Shown one piece after another: positions 41,788 to 51,956 of a stretch of DNA of 64,000 bases. The stretch comes from Blastocladiella emersonii ATCC 22665 (taxonomy: Eukaryota; Blastocladiomycota; Blastocladiomycetes; Blastocladiales; Blastocladiaceae). The stretch spans positions 558,001-622,000 of the forward strand of contig JANHCV010000009.1 in the NCBI GenBank assembly GCA_025594325.1, given 5' to 3'. Below the pieces are notes generated by a model. The model was not told where the DNA came from. It searched no databases and was given only the letters and a program-made list of their open reading frames with translations. Position 1 is the stretch's first letter; each line of letters opens with the position of its first letter. Position numbers and translations under genes: made by a program.

Positions 41788-43141
41788 ATGACCAAGGGCC
41801 TGCTCTTCATCGTGCTGGCCACCCTCGCCGTCGGCGTCCAGCTCGCCGACGCTGCCTGGCGCGAGGTCCAGTAAGTGTCGAGTCGCTTCCCTCGCCGCTG
41901 TTCATTCAAACGTGCCTGATCCTCGGCTGTCGCTCGTCAATCATAGGACCGCTGTCACCGTGACGGGGCTGAACAAGTGGACCCATTCCTCATTCCGCAC
42001 TTCTGGCCCGTGCCTCGACTTCTCGGAGGCCACGGCGAGTATGTTTCACTGACATTCTGCGGACAAGACGAGTCGAGACGGGGCTGAAGGCTGACACGAA
42101 TTTGTCGTAACGTCCAGACGGCGAGTCGGCCGATGCGCAGCTGTGGGATTGCTCGAATCGCTGGGATGGGAAGCGGTCGCCGCACGACCACACGGTCGGC
42201 TACGAGGACACGTCGGGCTGGGCCTGGTGCGCATCATCTCGAAGCAAAAGCTGTCGAAACACTGGAACTCACGCTTGGTTTGCTGTGCCTAACAGGATCC
42301 GTCACCGCCACAACAATGTCGACTACTGCCTCGATGTCACTGACGGCGACGGCACCGAGCGCAAGCTCATTCGATGGTGGAAGTGGTACGCTCGTCATTG
42401 TCCTCGGGTCGCCTCCCGTTGCGATCGCTCACCTGATGTATCCCGAAACCTGCCTATATAGCAACGGTTCGCGGGCCCAGGCATGGTACATTCCGACTGG
42501 CGGCAAGACTGGTGTGATCCGGACGGACCTCGACTACTCGCTTTGTATTGACACGTATGAAGGTGCGGGTTCCGTCCCCCATTATATCAATGGGAGCCCT
42601 ACTAACCAGTGGAGACGTCGCAGACTACCTCAGGATGCATTGGAACCGTGTCAGTCTTCGGCTCGCGCCCTGCGTCGACGTGAGTGATTATCAACTGTTC
42701 GGTTTGGCCATGGGCAAGGGGTACTCGGACGGCTGGGTGCACATGCGCAACGACTGCGAGTACGCTTTGGGCACAGACCCAGAGTGCACCTTCAGCTGCA
42801 AGACCAACGAGAAGTGGAAGCAGTACTGGTACGACGGCGTCACGTACTCGTGCCGGCGCCGCCCCTCGACTGGTATGGACGAGTGCATCTCGAGCCTCAA
42901 CCCGGCGCAGTACCCGCACGACTGGGGCCCCGGGGCCCCGTGCCAGTGTACGTGCGCTGCCGCTCGTTCCGCCGAAGCAGGCGGCAAGGGCACGGAGGGC
43001 GCGAGTTCCGTCATCATCCTGCGCCTGGGCGAGAATGGTCGGTTCGTCGCTCCCAACGCCACCAAGACAGCCACCAAGACGGCTGCTCCTCGCCGGCAGT
43101 CAACGGCTGCGCCGACCCTGGAGGTCCGCAGCCGTCACTGA
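41788..43141 (+). CDS. Secreted ricin-B-type (beta-trefoil) lectin-like protein A
   Basis: Six exons: 41788-41870, 41947-42038, 42118-42226, 42296-42385, 42462-42554, 42610-43141; 332 residues, frame kept throughout. A clear signal peptide (about residues 1-24, ending ADA-A) targets it for secretion. The first half looks like a ricin B/CBM13 trefoil: GPCLDF ... AQLWDCSN, then NNVDYCLDV ... IRWWKWCNGSRAQAWY (a QxW motif at 131-133), then YSLCID. The second half is a Cys-rich region (CEY..CTFSC ... YSCRR ... CQCTC). Sugar-binding role by family. The paralogue is gene B at 50321-51647. An integrase relic of a Ty3-type element lies just downstream. Confidence 0.82.
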
Positions 43142-43334
43142 CCGCTCGTCTTTCGTTTGTGCGGCTATGGTCTCCTCGATCTTGCGTTTCTCCTCATCAA
43201 AGGACATAGAATCTTACAGTTCACTGAATCTCTTTTCGCCGCGTGCGTGCCGCAAGTTATTTACCCAAGTCAGGGAGAGCGAGGACACGTCGCGTCCCAC
43301 GATCGTGGCGCCTGTTGGCTCCGCCCGCTTCAGC

Positions 43335-43612
43335 AGGCTTGGTCGTCGCGCATGGCCGACCAGAACCGCGACATGAACTGCGGCCCGCGGTCCGACATGA
43401 TGTCGTTGAGCAGCCCATGCGGTCGCACCGCGTACTCGAGGAACGCGTCGGCGGTCGTGACTGGGTTTGGAAGCACAGCAAGCAGGATGAAGCGCGTCAT
43501 CATAAAGGATCAGTCGACGATGACCATAATATACGTGCTGCCGGTGCTCCGCGACAGGCCCGTGCTGATTTCCATGGAGATTAACGACCAAGGCCGCCGT
43601 GGCGAACGGTAA
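43335..43612 (-). mobile_element. Decayed Ty3/Gypsy integrase core
   Basis: The minus-strand frame from about 43612 reads P-RRPWSLISMEISTGL, then TYIMVIVD, an in-frame TGA near 43506 where these integrases usually have Arg, then HGLLNDIMSDRGPQFMSRFW. These are the PW..ISMD..TGLP, first-Asp (VD) and SDRG-QF blocks of Ty3/Gypsy integrase catalytic domains. The frame ends in stops near 43335. The fragment is dead and abuts the right edge of the duplicated segment carrying lectin-like gene A. Confidence 0.85.
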
Positions 43613-44639
43613 GGTGGAGCAGCGTGGGCGGCTTGAGAGTCCGGAGTTTTATATGTGAGTTTGGCGACAAGAGCAGGGTGTGCACGGATACGGTGAATGT
43701 ATGCGGTACTCTGTCGTCCGGTGGTTGCCGAGAGCAGGCCGAAGCGGCAAGAGTTCGAGACCTTGGTCAGCGACGCGAGTGACTAACACGGGACGTCTCG
43801 CAGCAACGTCTCACGCAGTCCACCCCGCCGTGGAGGTGTCGCGTCCGAGTCCAAAACGTGTCTCTAGGTCCACGCGCGAGGCGGCGGTGGACTGCTGAAG
43901 CCCATGCGCCAGACCGACACAGCGACGCGGACGAGCAGGGCCTCGGCTCGCACGCGCACGCAAGCGCAGGAAGACGACCGCGAAGGCGATCCAGACCTCA
44001 AACCGTGGCGCGCGGATGCGCGAGAGCCTGTCAGCACGGTGCGTGTAACGATTGACGCCACGGAGCTCAGGCGGGGCACGGTGCGGCCGCGCGACACGCT
44101 CAGTGCTGCCAGTGCCGGATCCAGCCGGTCCACGGCGGCCAGGGCATGGAGGACACTCGGGAGACATAATGCAGCAAGTGATTGTAGATTTCCATTCGAT
44201 GCGTTCGCGGCAGAGCGGCATCAGGGGGAGAGCGGGGACCGCCGGCTTGACGTGGCGGCGTTCATGGCGGGCCCGGGCTCACCGACGTCCCACCGTGAGC
44301 GTCGCGGGCAGCACTTCAGCCCAGGCTTCAGCCAAGCAACGCTCAAGCATGGTCGGCGAGTGCATCAAAAAGTCGAGACGCGAGGATCGCGTGAGGCGAC
44401 GCGGAGACGACGCGTGTTTGCGAAGGCAAGGGCGGGCGTGCGTGTTGCGTCGGAACGCGTCCTCGGACGTCAGGAAGCAGTTGCAGCGCTTGCCGATCCA
44501 AACTCACCTCAATCTCCTCGATCTCATGGAGCAAAATGGAAGACGGCCGCCATCGAGCCCAGCGGCGACGCGATGGAGCCGTTAGGCAAGTGGCCCGCTG
44601 CAGGCCGGGACGGACGTGTTGCCGCGACACGGCTCGGGC

Positions 44640-44765
44640 CGCCGGACTCGTTCGTGAGCGCCATGAAGACCATGGGGATGCTATGTGGATGCCGGCGAGT
44701 CTGCGGTGCGAGTGCTGGAGGCGGAAACGATGGGGCGCATCGGCAGGTCGGAGCAGGTCCGGGAC
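44640..44765 (-). mobile_element. Possible reverse-transcriptase relic of the same element
   Basis: On the minus strand, about 1.1-1.3 kb upstream of the integrase relic, two short blocks recall Ty3 RT. One is DLLRPADAPHRFRL, like the DLRxAYHxIRL block. The other, in another frame, is MVFMALTNE, like the VMPFGLTNAP block. Spacing and order fit an RT-RNaseH-integrase layout, but similarity is weak and no YxDD is seen. Confidence 0.35.
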
Positions 44766-47700
44766 GTCGGTCGTCCCTGAGCCGGATCCTCGCTCGCATG
44801 ACTGCCCCAGCGCGTCGTGGACAATGTCTCTCAAGCTCACGGGTGCCGGTCGAGGCCGCTGTGCCCGCAACACCGGCAATGCGGGTCCCGAACGCGCAGA
44901 GGGCGGTAGCCTGTCGGGGCGGCCGCGGGAGCGCCGTTGCGGGCAGTCGCGCAGGTTCGATGCGGTCCATGATACCGCGGGACGCCTGTGAACGCGCCGG
45001 CGAGGCGGAGAGCTGGAGGCGGGACGGCCGCCGTGGTGAGCGTGCGTGAGAAGCGGGGTGACGCCATGGCGCGTGCCGTGCGGCTGTGGCGCAACGCGCT
45101 CGCGCTGAGACGCGGCCTTGGACCCTTTCGCGGCACCATCGAGTGCTTGCGATTGGCGCAAGTACCGACGCAAAGGACTTGGTGGATACTTGTTCAGTTG
45201 CTCTTCACGTCGATGCGAGGCGAAAAACTCCTCGCTTCACGGTCACAGGGAGTCAGGTGCGCGCGCAAAATTGTCTCGCAGCCACCGAAGACGCGTCGCA
45301 CACGCTTGTATCCAGAAACGCGTCGCGCCGACGCGTCGAGCAAGCTTCCTCTCTCATCACACTTATTGATTCCCCGCGATGCCATCGAATCTCCCCCTTC
45401 CGCACGCGCACCGCTGCAACGCTGCCCGCAACTACTCGACGCACACGCCGCCCGTACCGAGGTGCGCGCGTGTCGACGCGCGCGAGCAGGCCGCTCGATC
45501 AACGCGGTCGGTCACCGTCCAGAGCTCCGCGTACCACTATTGCTCGTCGCACGGGACACATGGGGTGGCGGCACTCTCTTCGCAACGCCGTGCGGCGCCA
45601 TCCGCTCCGATCAAGCCCGGTACGCAGACGGTCGAGTCCATGGGTCGCCGTCGATGCCGACCCACGCATCTACCCGTGTATATCGACCCAGCGTCGCCAC
45701 GCGCCCTCCGCATCCCACTCTTCGCCTCCGCGGGTCCTCAGGCATGCTCGGCAGCTTTGCTACTTCCGGTACGCCAAGGACAGGCTACGCGACATCTGCT
45801 GACGCGACGCACGTCGTTTCTGGCAGGGATCCGCACTCCTCATCAAAATCGGCTGGTACGTGCTCCGACTCGTGGCGCACTCCCCGGATACGCGTCGCCG
45901 TCCGGGATCGATGCGTCAAGATGCAGGTCAAGCTCGGCGCGGATCGCGTGGATCCAGATTGCGGCGGCAGCGGCTCGGTGATGGTACGCGCGTTTTCACA
46001 ACACCCATCGTTCGGCTTGTCACTGACCTGGGTCGGCGGCTTCCGCGTAGCAGCGACGACTTCAAGATCGCGCTCGGCTGTGCTGGCCGCGGCTGCGTCG
46101 ACGGGCTGTTCCGCGACCATCAACTGCTCCTCGTGTTTCTCGCCCAGTTCTCGCGGCAGCAAGACCGCTTCCTTTCGACGTTTGCCTCAAGCACAACGGC
46201 AGTACGTGTCCATGGCCTGTTCGTGGCCGCCATGCACCCGTCGCTTACCCACGTCCGATCCCGTAGTAACCGTTGCGCGGCTGCCCGCGGCGGGGGTTGT
46301 GCGCGCAAGTTCGAGTGACCGAGTCGCTCGACTACTACGGCAACACGCTGCGACGACGCCTCAAGTCGGCCGCGCTCAACGCTCAACGCTCACGTTCCAC
46401 GTAAGGCATGACGCTCGACGGCTCGACTGACCGCGCAGCAGCGCGGCGCGAGTCCAGGACGGCGGGCGGCGTACATTGCCCTGCATGGATGGTACGTGTC
46501 GTCGCATTGTCATTGGTCGTCCACGAAAAGTATCGCTGATGATCACTCGCATCCTGCTGTTGCTGCTTTTCTACAGATCCTCGCCGTGACTCTCGATTCC
46601 GGCGACTCGTGCTCACCGGCAACACACGACGACCTGAGAACCAGTACGCGCGCGTTCAAGGGCAGCAGCATCGGGCATGGGACGGCTCGCGTTCATCAAG
46701 AAGCTCGCGCTCATCGAGAAGCTCGACACGCACACACTGGTTCGAGGACTCGCTCGTTGGTCGAGATCGAGCGCGCGGCCACGGCCATGGCCATGGTCGT
46801 GACCATCATGACTCGCTCGGTTCGCGGATCGTCCAGCAAGGAGCAGCAGCAGCAGTCCAAGCTGGCCATCGTCGTCGTCCATCCCCAAGACCACGCACGG
46901 CAAGTGCGCAACTCGAACAAGCGGTAGCGTATATGGTACGCGAAGAGTCGGTCGCCATCAACAGAATCGTAACTGACGCGTCGCCCGGAGCTAGGGCGAG
47001 CACAACACACGACTTCTCGGCCGACCAAGACTACGCACGCCGCCGGGTCGGGTCGGGCCGGGGTGAGCCTCACGTACTCGCCGCCGTCGTGGTCGAAGCT
47101 CAACAACTTCCGCTGCTTCGACTACTTCAAGCGGCAGGTCGCCTCGACGTCGCGCGCTCGTTCTAGAATAACAACGGCCGCCTCCATCTCGATCCTCGAC
47201 ACATCGACAGCAGTCCTCGGCCCAGCTCATGCTCAACACGGTGCTGTGCTCTCAACGACGACGACGACTCGACTTCCGCGACAATATCACGCGCGCGTCG
47301 AACACCAAGCTCCGGCCAGCCACGACACGCCGCGCCTCGCCGCGACGCGAACGGCCAGCTCAAGTCGGCGGCGAGCGTCACGCGGCGGGGTCGAAGGTCA
47401 CCATCAGCCTGGGACGTGTCATCGCTTCAGGTCGCAAACCGCGTGAGCACGACCAATCACTCACAACTTGCTCGCTCGTTGCTCCGGCCTAGAAACCCAT
47501 CGTGTGTGACTCGAACAAGTACTCGCGCGACAGTCCGACCACTCTCTCGCAAACGCTTCCATTTGCCGCCGCGTCCATGGCCCATTGCGTGCGTCTACGA
47601 AATGATCCCCCCGCCTCGCGCCAGCGCATCAAGTCGATCCAGGTCAATATCCTCACGCCGCTGACGTTGCCTTGTTCCGCCGCCGCGCCAACTTGGCGGG

Positions 47701-50231
47701 AGTACTACTCCAAAAGCACGCTACCGATCTCTTGTCGCCGCGTCGTCACGGGAAACTGACGCGTCGTTCGAGTCTAGAGGGCGGAAATCCCCCGAACGGA
47801 GCGTGGCCGGGGCTCTGTCAGCGCGCGACGGCACCAGCAGCTACTACTCCGACGATTACTACGACACGCACTCGAGTGCGCATCTCGGCCGCATCTCCGC
47901 CGCGAGATCAAGGGCTACGGCTCGGTGATCATCGGCAACCTCGGCCTCGCGCAGCGGCGACGACCACGGCTACGAACTACACGATTGAGATGAACGGCGG
48001 GATGATCGACTGCGAGCTCATCACGATCCACGAGAGTCGACGAGACGACCTACGGCATCAACGAGTCGACCAACAACACTCAGCAGCACTCGAGCAGCAG
48101 ACCTGGAACGTGGCGCCTTCATCTTACAATCACACCTGTGCGCGAGTCCGTGATCGCTGACATCTATTCTCCGCGACCAGCAGTAAATGGAATCCGCGCT
48201 ACTTCTCCTCGCTCGCATCGATCCGACTCATGTTCGCGCGCCGTGCCGCGTAACGACGAGCTACCGCGTCGTTGCTCGCCCGTCCGCGGCCAGCTGTTTG
48301 TTCGCCTCGTACTCGTACACGTACACGGACGGCCTCGGCGGCTGCATCTCCACCACCGCTCCGAGTCATGTACGCGTCGACCGAGACGAGATCAAGCTCA
48401 ACGAGAACCGCGGCCGCGGGCGGATCACACAGCAACTCGGTGATATCGGTACGCGTGGCCGAGTCGAGACGGATCATCCGCACGGCGGCTCATATTGACC
48501 GAGCCGCGCGACTGCATACGCCGTGTAGCCAACTCGACCGGCTTTGAGCCCTGTTTCCTCCGCGCGCCTGTACTCGCCTCCATCCTTGACGCCGCCGCCG
48601 CGACCAGCGATGCTGCACGACGACAATGACTTGTTTCCGCGATGGTACGCTCCACCTCTTCCGCGTGTAGTGGTTACTGCGAATACGGCGGGCTGACGCG
48701 CGCGAACTTGGTTCCTCCGAGTAGGCGCGACGAGTTCAAACGGCATGAACAACTGTCGATCGTGCTGGTACCATCGCTTCTTCTCGAGCACGTCCTGATC
48801 ATTATCCTCCTCCTCGTCGCTCTCACCCATCTACTCCGGCAATCTCGCTCGCTTCGCGTCGTCGTGGCCACCGCCCTGCTCGATGCGTGTCCGCGGTCTC
48901 CCCGTGGTCGCGGCCGTGGCCGCGGATGGCACTGAATGCTCATCACCCGAGCGCCATGCCCCTCAACATTGACGCAACCCGATCAAACCGACTTCGTTCG
49001 CCTCACCAAGACGTGCACGCGCGCGCTGCCCACATGACCGACGCGCCGCGCGTGCAGCTCCAGGCTCGGAGTGCGTGACGTGACCCGGCCCTCACACTCG
49101 GCCACGCGCGCGCGCGCGCTCGAGTCCAAGTCGGCGTCGGCGTCGTGGTCGTGTCGGCGTCGGTGGCGCAGGGCAATGTCCAGCATGGAACGTGTTTTCC
49201 TGGTCGCCGCAACCCCCGCTCATTAGCCGATGATCGATCACTCACGCCTCGCTTGCTCGCTGCGCTGCACTAGTAAAGCTGGCGCCTGGTCCACCGTGCT
49301 CCGAGTCAAAACGGCGACAATCCGACGACGACCATCCGCTTCTTGAGCATCGACGCCGTGATCAACAAGAATGCGACGCGCGCGTCAAGCGCTTCTTCCT
49401 CCGCGTCAACCCGGCTCTGCTTCTCGCCGCCAGCAAGCTTGCCGCGCAGCACGGCGACCAAGACTCGGGTGGATGGCGGGCGAAACTACGATGGGTACGC
49501 AACATCCCGCTCGCTCGTTCGATTACCGGCCACGGATGCTGACGGTTCGCCCGAGTCTAGTGGGATTCGACAACACAAGCAACCCGTGGCGTGGGACATA
49601 CGAAGACCGGCCGACGCGCTTCTTTCGCGGGCGCGAGCGATATACCAGGGAAGTTCAGGGCGCCCAGTTGTAGCATAGCTAGCGAAGTATAGAGTTCCCT
49701 TCTGCCGTTGATGAAGACGAGGGAACAAGCCGTCTCGACGATGCAGCGATGCCGTTAGGGACGGAATCAGCACGTTCGTGGCGGCTCAGATCCGTGAACC
49801 TTCACGGTCTGAACGCAGTGGCCGAGCGGCTCACACCATGCTCGTGGGCCGATTGCACTTAGTCATGGTCACATTCATTCGCTAGCGTATGCGTAGACAT
49901 CTGCGCTGAGGAGGAGCCGCCGTCGCGAGTTGCGGCTCGAGCAGCTTTGCCTCGCAAGTCCGCGTTTCAAGCCTCCCGCGTGCCGGTCACGCCTTTTTGC
50001 GACGCGTCTCATGTCCCGCACTGGCTCGCCCAAGGTCGGTTGACCTTCCAAAACGGGCCACAGGGCAACGCAAAAGTCCTGCAAGGTGGCCCGCGAGGGC
50101 CCAGTAACGCGCGCGTGCACGCACGCCGGCCGCTTCGCCACACCTTCGTGCGCGTGCGCGCGAGCGAGATGGTGGCGGCAGCGCCCACATGGGTTTCCAC
50201 TGCCGACCCGCCCCAAGCGACCTCGGCAGAG

Positions 50232-50238
50232 TATAAAA
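50232..50238 (+). promoter_or_regulatory. TATA box of lectin-like gene B
   Basis: TATAAAA within a block nearly identical to that of gene A; 89 bp before the ATG. Confidence 0.75.
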
Positions 50239-50320
50239 CGGGCGGCGGGGTCGCAGAAGGTCGCCGCTCTCCAGTTCACGCCCACTTTCTGCAACGAATC
50301 ATCACGCATCGCGATCGACC

Positions 50321-51647
50321 ATGGCCAAGGGCCTGCTCCTCATCGTGCTGGCCACCCTCGCCGTCGGCGTCCAGCTCGCCGACGCTGCCTGGCGTGAGGT
50401 TTTGTAAGTTTCGAGTTTCTTCCGCCGCCTCGTGTGCGTTTGAACACGTTCTCACTTGTGGATGCTTGGCTCTCGCCACTCGTAGGACCGCTATCACCGC
50501 TCCTCAGTTGGACGACCCTCGTTTTGATAGCTCGGTCCGCGCAACTGGCCCGTGCCTCGAGTTTTTCGAGGGCACAGCAAGTACGCTCTCCGCCATACAC
50601 GATGAGCAACACGTTCTCGGAACTGATCACAACCACTGTCACGGCTAGACGGCCAATCGGCAACTGCGCGACTGTGGGACTGCTCAAACCGCTGGGATGG
50701 AAAGCTGACGCAGACGGACCACACCGTCGGTTACGAGGACACGACGGGCTGGGCCTGGTACGCGTCATCTCACAGAATAGGGAGTAGTATCACCATAACT
50801 CACGCTGGACTCGCCCATCGTGCCAGGATCCGCCACCGCCACAACAACGTCGACTACTGCCTCGACGTCGCGGAGGGCAAGGCCTTTGACGGCGCGGCCG
50901 TCCGCTGGTGGAAGTGGTACGGGTCAAGACGTGCTATTGTCGCCTGTGCGCGGTGTATCTCACGCCGTGCGTGCGCGCGAAATCGCTTTTAGCAACGGGA
51001 GCCGCGCGCAGGCCTGGTACCTTCCGACTGGAAAGGACAAGGGTCAAGTGCGATCCGACCTCAACTTCGATCTGTGCCTCCAAGGGGCAGTTTGTACGTT
51101 ATTCTCTGCGCATCGAATCGATCCGTCAATCTCAGGCGCTGCTCTAACCAGCACGATCGTAGACGATCCCTGGGTCGGCTCAAGTTCTGCACTCCTCCAA
51201 CTCAGCACGTGCGAGAAGATCGAACCAGGGCAACGCCCCGACGACCGCCAGCAGTTTGACGTGCGCATGGGCAAGGGGTTCTCGAACGGAGCGTCCCGCA
51301 TGAACTTTGACTGCAACTACAAGAAGTCCCTCACGCCCGGCCTTTACTGCTCGTTCACATGCAAGCCGAACTGGCTGTGGAAGCACTACTTGTACGAGGG
51401 TGTCACGTACTCGTGCCGGCGCGCCCCGCAAGAGTGGGAGGAGTGCATGTCAAGCCTCGATCCTGCCGAGTACAGGCATGACTCGAGCCCCGGAATCTCG
51501 TGCGAGTGCAAGTGCCAGCCGTGGCTCTCGCGTGACAAGAGTATTGGCGGGTCCCCGGTCCCGGGGCTCGAGCGTGTGGGCGGCAAGCCTCGGGCTGTTG
51601 CTCCAGTGGCCGCCGCGCCGACGCTGGCCGTGGGCGGCGCGCACTAG
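50321..51647 (+). CDS. Secreted ricin-B-type (beta-trefoil) lectin-like protein B
   Basis: Six exons: 50321-50403, 50486-50580, 50649-50757, 50827-50916, 50993-51093, 51163-51647; 320 residues. The signal peptide is almost identical to that of gene A. Shared blocks: GPCLEF ... ARLWDCSNRWDGK, VGYEDTTGWAW, RHRHNNVDYCLDV, CNGSRAQAWY and a Cys-rich tail (SFTCKPNWLWKHYLYEGVTYSC). The first four introns match those of gene A in position and phase. The fifth junction (GTACGT..GATCGTAG) was chosen because it alone keeps frame, and is less certain. Divergence is scattered through coding and intron sequence, so the duplication is not very recent. The SNF2 gene starts 310 bp downstream. Confidence 0.8.
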
Positions 51648-51956
51648 TCGGTGGTCGCCCAGGTGCGGCCACGGCCGCCTCATCCTCCTTGTGTGTCTCT
51701 TCATTAAACAACATAGAATTTTCAGTTCTCTGATCCTCTTCGCCTCGCGTGTGCTCCATGCTACCAGTGATTTTGCTCGGGTCGGAGAGAGCGAGGACGC
51801 GACGCGTTTGTGGCGCCTGCATCATCGCGTGATGTCTCCGCCGGCCGCCAACGTCTCCGCTTCCGCCGCGCTCCTGCCCCCCTCCCCGCCACCGCCCATG
51901 CATCACTCTCTCGCGATCGCAACTCGCCGCAACGCACTCTGAACCAACGACACACC

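Larger units (their letters stand above)
41421..43320 (+). repeat. Segmental duplication, copy A (partner 49954-51812)
   Basis: From GTTTCAAGCCTCCCGCGTGCC at the left, through the TATA box and the lectin-like gene, to GTGGCGCCTG at the right, this segment matches the region around gene B. Promoter blocks (for example CCTCGGCAGAGTATAAAACGG) and the 3' flank (CATAGAATxTT.CAGTT) are shared. Confidence 0.85.
43142..49953. other. Gene-poor region separating the two lectin-like copies
   Basis: About 6.8 kb with no intact gene. It holds the Ty3/Gypsy relics annotated separately. From about 45.0 to 49.9 kb only short, mutually inconsistent frames are seen, such as a protein-like TYSPPSWSKLNNFRCFDYFK near 47070 and NYTIEMNGGMIDCELITIHE near 47975. 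These are probably remnants of decayed genes or elements. I could not assign them. Confidence 0.5.
49954..51812 (+). repeat. Segmental duplication, copy B (partner 41421-43320)
   Basis: Shares the upstream GTTTCAAGCCTCCCGCGTGCC block, the ACGCGTC element (49987-50010), the TATA region, the gene and the 3' flank, ending near GTGGCGCCTG just before the SNF2 gene. Confidence 0.85.

Noticed and set aside
44988-46430. 480-codon plus-strand ORF
   Set aside because: Arg/Ser/Thr-rich composition typical of chance frames; no domain and a GC-biased shadow appearance.
51810-51956. Start of the SNF2 protein upstream at 51810
   Set aside because: That start is not ATG and lies in the duplicated 3' flank; the first in-frame ATG with CACCATGG context is 51957.
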